Assembly: GCF_030547075.1 (NCBI RefSeq)
Contig: NZ_JAUOQH010000022.1
Coordinates: 1-64,000, forward strand
DNA: 64,000 nt
Origin: Alteromonas sp. 1_MG-2023
GTDB taxonomy: Bacteria > Pseudomonadota > Gammaproteobacteria > Enterobacterales > Alteromonadaceae
Direction: 5' to 3'
Positions 20,251 to 30,265 of this stretch are shown piece after piece. Below the pieces are notes generated by a model. The model had not been told where the DNA came from and ran no database searches. It saw nothing but the letters and a program-made list of their open reading frames with translations. The stretch's first letter is position 1; each line of letters opens with the position of its first letter. The translations under genes were made by a program, and so were the position numbers.

Positions 20251-21540
20251 ATGTATCGGAAGTTAATTTCACTGGCGGTAGCAAGTTGTACTCCCTTTGC
20301 CTTTGCGCAAGTCGATGTTGATGCGTTGGCCACAGCAGTTGAGCCTAACGTTATAGAGTGGCGTCATCACTTTCACGAATTTCCAGAGCTGTCTAATCGT
20401 GAGTTTAATACTGCGAAATATGTCGCTAATTATTTAGAATCTTTAGGGCTAGAAGTTGAAACTGGCGTAGCGAGCACCGGTGTGGTGGCTGTGCTTGATA
20501 GTGGAAAGCCAGGTCCGGTTGTGGCGCTTCGAGCTGATATGGATGGCCTACCGGTTAAAGAGCAAGGCGACTTATCTTATCGTTCTACACAAATCGGCGA
20601 ATATAACGGTCAGGAAGTGCCCGTCATGCACGCGTGTGGGCATGATACCCATATGGCTATGCTAATGGGGGCAGCAAAAATACTAACCGACATTAAAGGT
20701 GAACTTAAAGGTAAAGTGAAGTTCATCTTTCAACCTGCTGAAGAGGGCGCGCCAGCGGGCGAAATGGGCGGTGCTGAAGTCATGGTCAAAGAAGGGGTGT
20801 TAAAAAGCCCTGATGTAGACGTTATTTTCGGACTACATATAAGTTCAAACACCGATGTGGGCACAGTGCGCTACAACTCAGGTGGCACTATGGCTGCGGT
20901 AGACCCGTTTAAAATTGTCATTCACGGTAAGCAAGCTCATGGCGCATACCCGTGGAAAAGTGTCGACCCTGTGGTGACAGCGGCGCAAATGATCATGTCT
21001 ATACAAACCATCGTTAGCCGTGAACTCAAGTTAATTGATGATGCAGCAGTCGTATCTATTGGTTCTATTCACGGTGGAAATCGCTCGAACATTATTCCAA
21101 ATGAAGTTGAAATGGTGGGTACCATTCGCACGCTAAACAAAGCAGCTCGTGAACATATTTATGAAGCGCTTCCGCGTAAAGTGAAGGCTATTGCCCAGAG
21201 CATGGGGGCTGAAGCCGAACTTACGCTCCCTTTAGATTACTACTACCCAATTACTTACAACGACCCAGAACTTACCCAATCTATGGTCGCCACTATGCAG
21301 CGCACCGCGGGTGTAGATAATGCTATTGTTTCTAAGCCGGTTACTGGCGCTGAGGACTTTTCATTCTACCAAGAACAAATTCCTGGGTTATTTGTATGGG
21401 TGGGCGGTAAGCCACTGGACGTATCTGAAAAAGATAGCCCAGCGCACCACACGCCTGAGTTTTATGTTGACGATTCTGGTATGAAGTTAGGCGTGAAGCT
21501 ACTGACTAACTTCACGCTAGATTACATGGCGCAGCACTAA
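20251..21540 (+). CDS. Secreted M20-family amidohydrolase / peptidase
   Basis: A 429-residue M20D metallopeptidase of the hippurate hydrolase/N-acyl-amino-acid amidohydrolase group. A signal peptide (MYRKLISLAVASCTPFAFA) sends it out of the cytoplasm. Metal-ligand segments are visible: MHACGHDTHMAML (about 124-136), PAEEGAPAGEMGGA with the catalytic Glu pair, and GAEDFSFYQEQIPG near the C-terminus. The dimerisation domain lies between about 210 and 325. It should hydrolyse acylated amino acids or small peptides in the periplasm; the substrate is not fixed. It stands alone between the rho terminator and the kinase gene 27 bases downstream. Confidence 0.9.
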   Translation: MYRKLISLAVASCTPFAFAQVDVDALATAVEPNVIEWRHHFHEFPELSNREFNTAKYVANYLESLGLEVETGVASTGVVAVLDSGKPGPVVALRADMDGLPVKEQGDLSYRSTQIGEYNGQEVPVMHACGHDTHMAMLMGAAKILTDIKGELKGKVKFIFQPAEEGAPAGEMGGAEVMVKEGVLKSPDVDVIFGLHISSNTDVGTVRYNSGGTMAAVDPFKIVIHGKQAHGAYPWKSVDPVVTAAQMIMSIQTIVSRELKLIDDAAVVSIGSIHGGNRSNIIPNEVEMVGTIRTLNKAAREHIYEALPRKVKAIAQSMGAEAELTLPLDYYYPITYNDPELTQSMVATMQRTAGVDNAIVSKPVTGAEDFSFYQEQIPGLFVWVGGKPLDVSEKDSPAHHTPEFYVDDSGMKLGVKLLTNFTLDYMAQH

Positions 21541-21567
21541 ACATGTTAGTGCCAGAGGGAGGCGTTG

Positions 21568-24378
21568 TTGTTCGCTAAACAGCCTTGGTCGCTAACTCTG
21601 GCACTACATCTGTTACTCATTGCAATAACAGGTATTGCCTTAAATGCAGTACCTGCTCCTTTCGAAAGTAGTGGCATCGCCGTATTCGGAATAGGCGCTG
21701 GCGTATACGCTGCGCTTAGGTTTCCTCCCACTGTCGCTATTCCAATTGCCTTAATCATCAGCATTCCACTATGGCTTTTTCATAGCAGTATTGTAGGTAG
21801 AGAGAGCTTATCTTTACTTCCAATCGTGGTAAGCCTTTTTGGCTACCAAAAATCTCTTCGCCAAGTCATTAAAGTAGGCGCGGGCTTTTGGTCGCTTATC
21901 TTCCTGCCAATATTAGTATTAGAGCATGCGTTCTACGAAGCCGATCAGCCTGCAATGATGTTCTCTGGTGTCCTTGTTACTTGGGTGAGCGGTGTGTTTG
22001 GGCTTATTGCTGGGCACTTTATTTATTTGGCGACTAAAGGGCTGACACGTAACCATGTGGGCTCACAAGAAAAAGTATCACTACACTTTTTATTCAGCTA
22101 TTTTTTCTCTGGCTGTTTTTTCGCCGCGTCGATGGCGGTGGTGTACTTGTCTGTTTCCCTTTATCAAGACGATCAAAAAAATCAGATTACCCGTTACATG
22201 CATCAACGGGTTGCGGTTTTAGAGCAACAATTATCTGAATTTATTGGACAGCATCAAAAAGCAATTGCCGTTGCTTCTCAATCATTATCAACACCCTATG
22301 CTATCGATAAACTAGAGGAGGCGAGCAGTAATCAGCTGTCTGTATTAGCCGCCCATTATCCTGAGTTCATCACGTTTTTAATCTCTGACGAGAGTGGCAA
22401 TATCACTCACTCCTACCCACCAGACTTGCTACAAAAAGCGAAAGCGATTGGCAAATCGAATGTTGCCTACCGCCCCTATTTTTCGGAAGCGATGGAAACA
22501 GGTAGTCCCTACCTTTCTAATGTATTTAGAGGGCAAGGGTTCGGCGATGACGCCATTGTTGCGATTTCTTCGCCCATTCTTAGTGAAAATGGCATACCTA
22601 TTGGCATCGTAGAAGGGTCTTTATCCCTTCGAAGTTTCACAGAAATAGATGAGCTGAGCATTAACGGGTTTTCGCTTCTGCTCGAAGATGCTAAAGGTGA
22701 CGTTATTTATGCTTCACCAGCATTAAAGCTAAAACCACTTAGTGAGGCACCCACTTACTTATGTAATGGTAAGTGCGATATGAACATTGAAGATGGGCCG
22801 CTAGGAAAACAATGGTTGAGGGCACAAGGGCAGTTACCTACCGCAGATTGGCAAGTTAGCTACTACTTCGATTATCGCCGCTTACTAGCGATAATGAGCG
22901 AGTATTTGTTAACCGACCTATTGCTGCTACTCGCCTTATCGGTATTTGGTACATTTATGGGCTCTGTGGTGTCCAGAATGATTGATTCTCCCATTCGACG
23001 GCTCATACGTTACATTGCTAATTTTACCCCCTCGCAGGTTCGCAAAGTGGAAACTTTATCGGGTAGCACATTACATATTCAAGAGCTTGTGTCCCTGAAT
23101 GATGAATTCAGTAGTTTAGAAGGGCGGTTAGTTGAAGCGTTTAAAGCACTTGAGTCGGCGAGAGCTAATGAACAAGCGTTAAATATAGAGCTTGCTGAAT
23201 TTAATCAAAGCTTGGAAGGCAAAATTGAAGAAAAAACACGGCATTTAGCGCTGGCCCTTGAAGAGGCCAAAGCCGCGAGTGTGGCAAAAACACAGTTTCT
23301 CGCCAATATGAGTCATGAAATTCGCACACCAATGAACGGTATTATAGGGTCTTGTGAATTAATGATGGATTTATCGCTGCCTGACACCGCCCGCTATAGA
23401 ACCGAAACAATCTCACATTCAGCCAGTAATCTACTGATGATTTTAGATAGCATTTTAGATTGGTCAAAAATAGAGTCTGGGAAAATGCTCGTTGATAGAC
23501 GCAACGTTTCAATCATGCATACTATCAATGCTTCCAGTGTTCTGTACGAGCGCAGTGCAAGTAACAAAGGCATTTCAATAAAAGTTGATATTGATGACAG
23601 TGTTCCAGAGATTTTAATTACCGACGGTGGCAAGCTTAGCCAAATCATTAACAATTTGGTGAGTAACGCCATCAAATTTACCCCTAGTGGCGATGTACTC
23701 GTTCACGCTAATTACGCGAATGGCGAGCTACATTGTTCGGTTAGCGATTCGGGTATTGGCATAGCGCCTGAAAAATTAGAAAGTATTTTCGAACAATTTG
23801 AGCAAGCAGATGCGTCTATTACACGAGATTACGGTGGTACAGGTCTAGGATTGGCTATTACAAAAGGGTTAGTAGAGCTCTTAGGCGGGCGCATAGGGGT
23901 TGAGAGCAGAGAAGGCAAGGGCACCACTTTTAGTGTGAAATTTCCTTGTGAAGAAGGTATGCCTCAAGCTTACTCAGCCTCAGTGGCCACCCACTCATTA
24001 CCTAAGGATTTGAAAGTGCTGCTGGCCGAAGATAATGACGTTAACGCCGATATTGTGATGGATATGCTAGGGGCGGCTGGCGTAAAAAGATTTAGGGCTA
24101 AAAATGGTGTGGAAGCCTTAGAGGCGGCTAAGCGTCATGCGTTTGATGTAATTTTAATGGATTATCAAATGCCTATAATGGATGGACTCACTGCTTCACG
24201 ACATATACGTCAACAAGCAAAAAACAAAGACAGTGTGATTATTATTGCGCTAACCGCCAATGCCTACGACGATGACAAGGCGGCATGTTATGCCGCCGGT
24301 ATGAAAGCGCATTTGAGCAAACCGATAAGAAAGCAGGTGCTAATCGACAGTATTGCCCGTGAACTTGCTAGCGTTTGA
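21568..24378 (+). CDS. Hybrid sensor histidine kinase with periplasmic sensor
   Basis: A 936-residue hybrid kinase. It has an N-terminal membrane domain of several helices (about 8-195), a periplasmic Cache-like sensor (about 215-440, with VAYRPYFSEAMETGSPYLSN), a further helix, a coiled coil (about 530-570), HisKA with the phospho-accepting His in SHEIRTPMNG (about 583), HATPase_c (NLVSNAIKFT, DSGIGI, GTGLGLAI), and a C-terminal receiver with the Asp of ILMDYQMP at about 865. No HPt or separate regulator is adjacent. TTG at 21568 fits GGGAGG spacing (5 bases); TTG at 21565 is the alternative. The 3' end overlaps convergent nhaA by 39 bp. Confidence 0.92.
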   Translation: MFAKQPWSLTLALHLLLIAITGIALNAVPAPFESSGIAVFGIGAGVYAALRFPPTVAIPIALIISIPLWLFHSSIVGRESLSLLPIVVSLFGYQKSLRQVIKVGAGFWSLIFLPILVLEHAFYEADQPAMMFSGVLVTWVSGVFGLIAGHFIYLATKGLTRNHVGSQEKVSLHFLFSYFFSGCFFAASMAVVYLSVSLYQDDQKNQITRYMHQRVAVLEQQLSEFIGQHQKAIAVASQSLSTPYAIDKLEEASSNQLSVLAAHYPEFITFLISDESGNITHSYPPDLLQKAKAIGKSNVAYRPYFSEAMETGSPYLSNVFRGQGFGDDAIVAISSPILSENGIPIGIVEGSLSLRSFTEIDELSINGFSLLLEDAKGDVIYASPALKLKPLSEAPTYLCNGKCDMNIEDGPLGKQWLRAQGQLPTADWQVSYYFDYRRLLAIMSEYLLTDLLLLLALSVFGTFMGSVVSRMIDSPIRRLIRYIANFTPSQVRKVETLSGSTLHIQELVSLNDEFSSLEGRLVEAFKALESARANEQALNIELAEFNQSLEGKIEEKTRHLALALEEAKAASVAKTQFLANMSHEIRTPMNGIIGSCELMMDLSLPDTARYRTETISHSASNLLMILDSILDWSKIESGKMLVDRRNVSIMHTINASSVLYERSASNKGISIKVDIDDSVPEILITDGGKLSQIINNLVSNAIKFTPSGDVLVHANYANGELHCSVSDSGIGIAPEKLESIFEQFEQADASITRDYGGTGLGLAITKGLVELLGGRIGVESREGKGTTFSVKFPCEEGMPQAYSASVATHSLPKDLKVLLAEDNDVNADIVMDMLGAAGVKRFRAKNGVEALEAAKRHAFDVILMDYQMPIMDGLTASRHIRQQAKNKDSVIIIALTANAYDDDKAACYAAGMKAHLSKPIRKQVLIDSIARELASV

Positions 24379-25617
24379 TGCCACTTTTCCTGTGTTTTTG
24401 CTAGGTTTGTTACCCACCATATATAACACAATATAGCCCAGTGTCGCGGAAACAATAGAGCCTGCTAAAATGCCAACCCGCTCATCAAATATTTGATTAA
24501 TACCCGTCTCTTCAAAGGCTAGGCCACCAATAAACAAACTCATGGTAAAGCCCACGCCGCACAATAACGCGCAGCCATAGATATGTTTAAGGTTAAGATC
24601 GTCAGGTAAGGTTGCTAATTTTAACTTAACCATTAAATAGCAAAAGCCGAATACCCCCACCTGTTTGCCGATCACAAGGCCTAAAAATATGCCAAAAGTA
24701 ACGGGGTGAAAAATACCCTCGGGGCTAATATTACCGAAGCTTATCCCTGCATTAGCGAAAGCGAACAGAGGTAAAATGGCAAAGCTGACCGTGCTGTTTA
24801 AACTACGCTCTAAGCGGGTTACTGGTGAATAAGTCTCATCTTTGCTGTCTCGCATTGGTATAAATGCCGCCAAAATAACGCCTGCCAATGTAGCGTGTAC
24901 CCCTGATTTGAGCATGGCTACCCATAAAATAATGCCCACCAACATGTACGCAGGAATATCCACTACATTTCGTCTGTTCATTTGCCACAGCAGAAGTAAA
25001 CACGCACCTGCCACCATAAGGGCGCCCATGGTAATGTGATTGGTATAGAAAAGCGCAATAATCACAATAGCGCCAATGTCATCGATAATGGCTAATGTGA
25101 CTAAGAAAATTTTAAGGCTGGTTGGCACACGGCTTCCAAGTAAAGCCAATATGCCTAATGCAAAGGCGATATCTGTCGCCGCTGGAATGGCCCAACCCGC
25201 AATGGCCACAGGATTTTCCCAGTTGATGCCAACATATATAAGTGCGGGTACTATCATGCCACCAATAGCCCCAGTAGCGGGAAGCACAATATCTTTAGGG
25301 TTGGATAGCTCCCCTTCACATATTTCACGTTTAAGTTCTAAGCCAACATGAAAGAAAAACACAGCCATAAAGCCATCATTAATCCATAGCAGCAATGGCT
25401 TATCGATAGCCCATGTACCTGCTGAAATTTGAACGGGTAAGCTAATTAAATGGTCATAAAGATAGTCGAGGGGGGAGTTCGCGATAATGAGTGCAAGTAC
25501 GGTGGCTACCATTAGCAATATGCCAGGGGCTGCTTCGCGATTAAGAAAGTCTGATACTACATCCTGTACTTCTACAATAACTTCATCAATTACGTCTTTT
25601 TGATGCTCTTTCGACAT
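24340..25617 (-). CDS. nhaA: Na+/H+ antiporter NhaA
   Basis: A 425-residue electrogenic Na+/H+ antiporter of the inner membrane, for sodium and pH homeostasis. It has many hydrophobic helices, the aspartate pair in LAIIDDIGAIVIIALFY needed for cation binding, PAATDIAFALGIL, and GVGFTMSLFIG. I set the start at 25617 because GGAGGT lies 7 bases upstream of it; an ATG 5 codons earlier overlaps that site. The last 39 bases overlap the convergent kinase gene. Confidence 0.95.
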   Translation of the reverse strand: MSKEHQKDVIDEVIVEVQDVVSDFLNREAAPGILLMVATVLALIIANSPLDYLYDHLISLPVQISAGTWAIDKPLLLWINDGFMAVFFFHVGLELKREICEGELSNPKDIVLPATGAIGGMIVPALIYVGINWENPVAIAGWAIPAATDIAFALGILALLGSRVPTSLKIFLVTLAIIDDIGAIVIIALFYTNHITMGALMVAGACLLLLWQMNRRNVVDIPAYMLVGIILWVAMLKSGVHATLAGVILAAFIPMRDSKDETYSPVTRLERSLNSTVSFAILPLFAFANAGISFGNISPEGIFHPVTFGIFLGLVIGKQVGVFGFCYLMVKLKLATLPDDLNLKHIYGCALLCGVGFTMSLFIGGLAFEETGINQIFDERVGILAGSIVSATLGYIVLYMVGNKPSKNTGKVASNASKFTGNTVD

Positions 25618-25860
25618 TATCGATACCTCCATTTGCCCCCGTTATGTTGAAGGCTTACGACCAGTCAAGTGCACGTGAGTTATCACAGGGGCTAGAGCTA
25701 AACACTGAATGGGTTAACTATTTGTAATTCTATAACCGTTTTACGCAAATAAAGGGGCAGCTAGATCACTTGCGGCTAATATGTGGGATTTGTTGGCGAA
25801 TTAGGCTACAATCGCGGGCTTTTCCGGTTATCCAATTTACCTATCTTAGAGGATTTCTAG

Positions 25861-26355
25861 ATGGCAAAAGTCGCAATAGTTATGGGCTCAACCTCAGACT
25901 GGCCTACCATGCAACAAGCAGCAAAAATGCTGAAGTCGTTTGGTGTTGAATTCGACGCGAAAGTGGTGTCTGCACACAGAACTCCCAACTTGTTAGTAGA
26001 ATTTGCCGAAGGTGCAGCAGATGAGGGCTTTAGTGCCATTATTGCTGGCGCGGGTGGTGCAGCGCACTTACCAGGCATGATTGCAGCGCATACGCATTTA
26101 CCTGTATTCGGTTGCCCTGTGAAGTCTAAAGCGTTAAGTGGTCTTGATTCTCTTTTATCGATAGTACAAATGCCCAAAGGTGTTGCAGTAGGCACACTCG
26201 CCATTGGCGAGGCGGGCGCCGCAAATGCTGGGCTTTTAGCGGCGCAAGTCGTGGCGTTGCAGGATACTCAGGTTCGTGATGCCGTTATCGCCTTTAGAAA
26301 ACAGCAAACCGAAACCGTATTAGCATCAAGTAATACCTTGGAGCTAGACGAATGA
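25861..26355 (+). CDS. purE: N5-carboxyaminoimidazole ribonucleotide mutase
   Basis: A 164-residue class I PurE, which moves the carboxyl group from N5-CAIR to give CAIR in purine synthesis. Family motifs: [13 protein letters not shown] (phosphate-binding loop), SAHRTP (catalytic His), [11 protein letters not shown], and [23 protein letters not shown] lies 7 bases upstream of the ATG. The stop overlaps purK by 4 bases. A half-site-like ACGCAAA lies about 115 bases upstream, but I see no full PurR operator. Confidence 0.97.
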   Translation: MAKVAIVMGSTSDWPTMQQAAKMLKSFGVEFDAKVVSAHRTPNLLVEFAEGAADEGFSAIIAGAGGAAHLPGMIAAHTHLPVFGCPVKSKALSGLDSLLSIVQMPKGVAVGTLAIGEAGAANAGLLAAQVVALQDTQVRDAVIAFRKQQTETVLASSNTLELDE

Positions 26356-27488
26356 GAGTAGTCGTTTACGGTGCAGGCCAATTGGCGCAAATGATGTATT
26401 TGGCGGGCAGTCCGCTTGGTATTGACGTGCAGGCTGTCGACGTAAACAACGACACCCTTGTGCACCCCGTAAGTAAAGCGCCACTAGATACTACGTTAGA
26501 TCAGGCTTTAGAAGGCGCCGATGCGTTAACGGTAGAATTTGAGCACGTACCCGAGCACCTACTTGAAGACGCCGCCAAAACGGGCAAGCTAATGCCTAGT
26601 ATTGAAAGTATTCTTGTTGGCGCTGACAGGGTCCGTGAAAAAGCTTTGCTAGAAGGCATGCAAGTGGCTAACAGTGCACACCGCATTGTGACTCACCTTG
26701 ACCAACTCGATGAATGTATTGACGCTTTAGGTGAAAAGCTCATTCTTAAATCAAGCCGTGATGGTTATGACGGTTATGGCCAATGGCGCATAGCTGACAA
26801 GAATGAACTGCCTGAGCTAAAACGTGCTCTTGGCACATTGAACCTTGAAAAAGTCCCCTTAGTGGTAGAGAAAATGGTGCCTTTCGAGCGTGAACTTTCA
26901 TTAATTGGAGTTCGCAATAAACAAGGTGATGTTCGCACTTATCCATTAGCTGAAAACCTACACTATCAAGGGCAGTTACATGTGTCAGTTGCCCCTGCAA
27001 CGAATGTTGACGATGCCCTTCAAGCCAAAGCTCATGATATCTTTGTGAAGCTAGCATCTGGAATGGATTATGTGGGCGTATTGGCGGTTGAACTGTTCCA
27101 GTGTGGCGATGAGCTATTGGTTAATGAGCTTGCACCGCGAGTTCATAATTCAGGGCATTGGAGTCAATCGGGCGCGGTTACCAGTCAATTTGAAAATCAT
27201 CTTCGTGCTATTTGTGGTTTACCTTTAGGTGACACGTCCGCCATTGGCCCAAGCGCAATGATAAATATTATTGGCTGTAGTAGCTTTTCAAGAGAGCTAT
27301 TGAGTATTGATGGCAGCCATTTGCACTGGTATGGAAAATCTGTGCGTGAAAAACGCAAAATGGGTCATATCAATGTCACGACGGATAGCTATACAAAACT
27401 GGGCGAAAAATTACACGATTTAAGCCAATATTTGCCGTTAGAGTACTTTCCTAAACTGATTAGTGAAGCAAAACGTTTAAAAGGTTGA
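26352..27488 (+). CDS. purK: N5-carboxyaminoimidazole ribonucleotide synthase
   Basis: A 378-residue ATP-grasp enzyme that makes N5-CAIR from AIR, bicarbonate and ATP, the step before PurE. It has an N-terminal Rossmann-like pre-ATP-grasp domain ([16 protein letters not shown]), the ATP-grasp core with [26 protein letters not shown], and [14 protein letters not shown]. It starts in the ATGA overlap with purE. tRNA-Thr follows 61 bases downstream. Confidence 0.96.
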   Translation: MRVVVYGAGQLAQMMYLAGSPLGIDVQAVDVNNDTLVHPVSKAPLDTTLDQALEGADALTVEFEHVPEHLLEDAAKTGKLMPSIESILVGADRVREKALLEGMQVANSAHRIVTHLDQLDECIDALGEKLILKSSRDGYDGYGQWRIADKNELPELKRALGTLNLEKVPLVVEKMVPFERELSLIGVRNKQGDVRTYPLAENLHYQGQLHVSVAPATNVDDALQAKAHDIFVKLASGMDYVGVLAVELFQCGDELLVNELAPRVHNSGHWSQSGAVTSQFENHLRAICGLPLGDTSAIGPSAMINIIGCSSFSRELLSIDGSHLHWYGKSVREKRKMGHINVTTDSYTKLGEKLHDLSQYLPLEYFPKLISEAKRLKG

Positions 27489-27549
27489 CAAGCTTTTATT
27501 TGTGGCTATTATACGCATCCGCTGTTAACCCAGCGGGTGTGAAAAGTGT

Positions 27550-27625
<76 letters not shown>

Positions 27626-27709
27626 TTTTTCAAAAAAATGTTTTTCAAAAGATGTTTTCACAAGACGTCTATCACAAAACGTTCTTCGCGTGATGTTCCT
27701 CACATGACG
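27626..27709. repeat. Degenerate 13-15 bp tandem repeat abutting tRNA-Thr
   Basis: Six back-to-back units of roughly TTYTTCACAARACG, starting at 27626, 27641, 27655, 27668, 27682 and 27696. The array begins on the base after the tRNA CCA end. No coding function is seen. It could form part of the tRNA precursor trailer. Confidence 0.6.
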
Positions 27710-27912
27710 CACTCCAGTTTTCGATAACGTTTCCTTGCTATTGATTTATCTTCAGACTTTCTCTATTTACCTTACTCAGCTTTCGCTATCTATTATTTGT
27801 TCGAGCATTGGGCTTTGTTCGAGAATTGGGCTTGCAGATTTTTCATATTGTCTTTTTTCTTGAATAGACCTGCCGTACACTAGCATTCTACTCATATTAT
27901 GGACGCTGCGGT

Positions 27913-28398
27913 ATGACATCACACACACCTTCACTCTCTTTCAAATTACTTGCATTATTTATGTTTGCGCTGACAGCATGCAGTGTTCAAGCTAACCATC
28001 CGGTTGCCGTTAGCGATGGATATGCAAGGGCGACATTTCCCATGGCAAAATCTGCCGCACTTTATTTCACCTTAAGTAATGAAAGTGATAAGCCAGTAAC
28101 CTTGATAGGCGTTACGGTAAGCTCTGATGTAGCCAACGATGCACAAATTCATACCACTGAAATGAAAGACGACATGATGCGCATGCGAGAAGTAAAAGAG
28201 GGGGTGACGGTTAGCCCGAGTGAATCTGTTTCTTTCGCGCCAGGCGGATATCACGTGATGTTATTAGGATTGGAAAAAGGCCTATCAGAAGGCAACGCCG
28301 TTGCATTAACCTTAACGTTTGATGATGCCCCCGACTTATCCATTAGCTTACCTGTCAAAGGGTTGGATAAAGAAGCCGGTCATCGACACCATCATTAA
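27913..28398 (+). CDS. Periplasmic copper chaperone, PCu(A)C family
   Basis: A 161-residue PCu(A)C-type protein. It should bind Cu(I) in the periplasm and help load cytochrome oxidase or scavenge copper. A lipoprotein-like signal ends in LTAC with the Cys at residue 23. The family motif is present: HTTEMKDDMMRMREV (His, then Met) followed about 20 residues on by HVMLLGL. The tail HRHHH could bind metal too. No copper operon neighbours are seen; dps follows 140 bases later. Confidence 0.9.
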   Translation: MTSHTPSLSFKLLALFMFALTACSVQANHPVAVSDGYARATFPMAKSAALYFTLSNESDKPVTLIGVTVSSDVANDAQIHTTEMKDDMMRMREVKEGVTVSPSESVSFAPGGYHVMLLGLEKGLSEGNAVALTLTFDDAPDLSISLPVKGLDKEAGHRHHH

Positions 28399-28479
28399 GG
28401 TGATTCGTCTATTTAGATGGTCACAATCGCTAAAATTATAATCCAAATCAACATTCTTAGAGTATGATTACTATAACCT

Positions 28480-28495
28480 TTGAATTGTTATTCAA
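28480..28495. promoter_or_regulatory. Inverted repeat upstream of dps
   Basis: TTGAAT-TGTT-ATTCAA, perfect 6-bp arms, 43 bases before the dps start, just after TACTATAAC. It could be an operator in the dps promoter; no regulator can be named. Confidence 0.35.
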
Positions 28496-28537
28496 TTCCA
28501 AATTTAGTGAAACAATTGCTAACCCAAGGAGAGATCT

Positions 28538-29011
28538 ATGAGCAAGATTGATATCGGTATTTCAGAAGACGATCGTAATGCAGTGGCTGAAGGCCTTAAA
28601 AAACTATTAGCAGACTCTTATACGCTTTACCTTCAAACCCACAACTTCCATTGGAATGTTGAAGGGCCGCAATTCAGACAATTACACCTTATGTTTGAAG
28701 AGCACTATATTGAGCTAGCCGAAGCAGTAGATGAAATTGCTGAACGTATTCGTACACTAGGTGTTTCTGCACCAGGTACATACAAGTCATTCGCTGAACT
28801 AAGTGCAATTGACGAAGTGGAAGGTGTTCCAGAAGCATCGGAAATGGTTGCATTACTTACTCATGGCCATGAGCAAGTAGTTAAAACGTGCCGCGATTCA
28901 CTTAAACTAGCACAAGATGCTGAAGATGAGTCTTCTGCAGCACTAATTGGCGACCGTATGCGCGTTCACGAAAAGACTGCTTGGATGCTTCGCGCAATGT
29001 TGGCAAAATAA
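28538..29011 (+). CDS. dps: Dps-family DNA-protecting ferritin
   Basis: A 157-residue Dps-like miniferritin. It forms 12-mers that oxidise and store Fe(II) with peroxide and can shield DNA. The four-helix fold shows the ferroxidase region [37 protein letters not shown] split between facing subunits (His, Asp and Glu ligands). The N-terminus has little of the Lys-rich tail used for DNA binding in E. coli Dps, so iron and peroxide detoxification may dominate. AGGAGA lies 7 bases upstream of the ATG. Confidence 0.95.
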   Translation: MSKIDIGISEDDRNAVAEGLKKLLADSYTLYLQTHNFHWNVEGPQFRQLHLMFEEHYIELAEAVDEIAERIRTLGVSAPGTYKSFAELSAIDEVEGVPEASEMVALLTHGHEQVVKTCRDSLKLAQDAEDESSAALIGDRMRVHEKTAWMLRAMLAK

Positions 29012-29038
29012 GCCGTAACACTTACTGGCGAAAATATT

Positions 29039-30172
29039 ATGACACGCACCATAACAAACGTGCTGTCTGTTTGTACATTAGCGCTGGCTGGGGTAACCCA
29101 GCCAGCGTTTTCGCAACAAGCAGACACTAAAACAGAAACTAAAGCGCAATTTGTTGTTACTGAATTAGCAAAGGAACTTGTTCATCCTTGGGGAATGGCA
29201 TTTTTACCCAACGGAGATTTGCTTGTTACCGAGCGCGATGGTGGTATTAGACGTTTAAATAAAGCCGGCGAGTTATCGCCTCGCTTTACTAATGTGCCTT
29301 CAGTAGAAGCTAACAACCAAGGTGGCATGTTAGATATTGCTATCGACCCCGACTTTGAGACCAACAACACCATTTACTTTTGCTTTAGCCAGCCCGGCGA
29401 CGGCGGAAGTAGCAGCAGTGTTGCCAAAGCTACCTTAGCAGGTGACTCTTTAAGTGATGTAGAAACTATTTTTAGTGCCTTACCACTGGTAGATAATGGG
29501 TTTCACTTTGGGTGCAGACTGGCATTTAATGCTGACAAACAGCTTTTTATTACCCTTGGCGATCGCTATAAATATATGAAGGAAGCACAGAATACCGAGA
29601 ACCATTTCGGCACCATTGTGCGCATTAATCGCGATGGCAGTGTGCCTAGCGATAATCCCTTTATTAACGGTAAAGCGCCTGAAATCTACAGCTACGGCCA
29701 CCGTAATGTTCAAGGCATTACTATTCATCCAGAAACGGGTGAAGTATGGGCTATGGAACATGGGCCTAAAGGCGGTGATGAAGTTAACTTGCTTTCAAAA
29801 GGGGCTAATTACGGTTGGCCTGTAATTACCTATGGTATTGATTACAGCGGTGCCGTAATCAGTGATAAAACCCATTCGGAAGGCATGGAACAACCGGTAC
29901 TTTATTGGGACCCTTCAATCGCACCAAGCGGAATGACCTTTTACCAAGGTGATATGTTCCCGCAGTGGAATGGCGACCTATTAGTGGGGTCACTAAAATT
30001 TACCCACTTGCGCCATATCGAAATGGATGGCGACAAACCTGGTGAGCAACATGAATATTTACGTGACAACAATGCCCGTATTCGTGATGTAGAAGTAGGC
30101 CCGAAAGGTGCAATCTTCTTGTTAACGGATGCGCCAAACGGCAAGGTATTAAAGCTTACGCCAGCTGAGTAA
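29039..30172 (+). CDS. PQQ-dependent aldose-sugar dehydrogenase-like protein
   Basis: A 377-residue secreted six-bladed beta-propeller of the soluble glucose/aldose dehydrogenase family (Asd/YliI type). Features are a signal peptide (to about PAFSQQ), HPWGMAFLPNGDLLVTERDGG, DNGFHFGCRLAFNADKQLFITLGDR with the catalytic His region, YSYGHRNVQGI, and EHGPKGGDEVNLL. It should oxidise aldoses in the periplasm if PQQ is available; no PQQ synthesis genes are in the window. It starts 27 bases after dps, so read-through from dps is possible. Confidence 0.9.
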   Translation: MTRTITNVLSVCTLALAGVTQPAFSQQADTKTETKAQFVVTELAKELVHPWGMAFLPNGDLLVTERDGGIRRLNKAGELSPRFTNVPSVEANNQGGMLDIAIDPDFETNNTIYFCFSQPGDGGSSSSVAKATLAGDSLSDVETIFSALPLVDNGFHFGCRLAFNADKQLFITLGDRYKYMKEAQNTENHFGTIVRINRDGSVPSDNPFINGKAPEIYSYGHRNVQGITIHPETGEVWAMEHGPKGGDEVNLLSKGANYGWPVITYGIDYSGAVISDKTHSEGMEQPVLYWDPSIAPSGMTFYQGDMFPQWNGDLLVGSLKFTHLRHIEMDGDKPGEQHEYLRDNNARIRDVEVGPKGAIFLLTDAPNGKVLKLTPAE

Positions 30173-30195
30173 TGGTTTGATGGCAGGATTAATAC

Positions 30196-30228
30196 AAAGC
30201 CAGCGCACATGTAGTGTGCTGGCTTTTT
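30196..30228 (+). terminator. Rho-independent terminator after the sugar dehydrogenase
   Basis: 9-bp stem AAAGCCAGC / GCTGGCTTT enclosing GCACATGTAGTGT, then five T. It lies 23 bases after the stop. Confidence 0.85.
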
Positions 30229-30233
30229 GCTAC

Positions 30234-30265
30234 TTTAGGGGAAAAGAAATTTAGGGAAAAAGAAA
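30234..30265. repeat. Tandem 16-bp duplication abutting a stop codon
   Basis: TTTAGGGGAAAAGAAA (30234-30249) and TTTAGGGAAAAAGAAA (30250-30265), 15 of 16 bases identical. The second copy ends on the base before the stop codon of the minus-strand gene at 30266. Confidence 0.7.

Noticed and set aside
25740..25760. PurR operator upstream of purE
   Set aside because: Only ACGCAAA, one half-site, is visible; the symmetric partner is missing.
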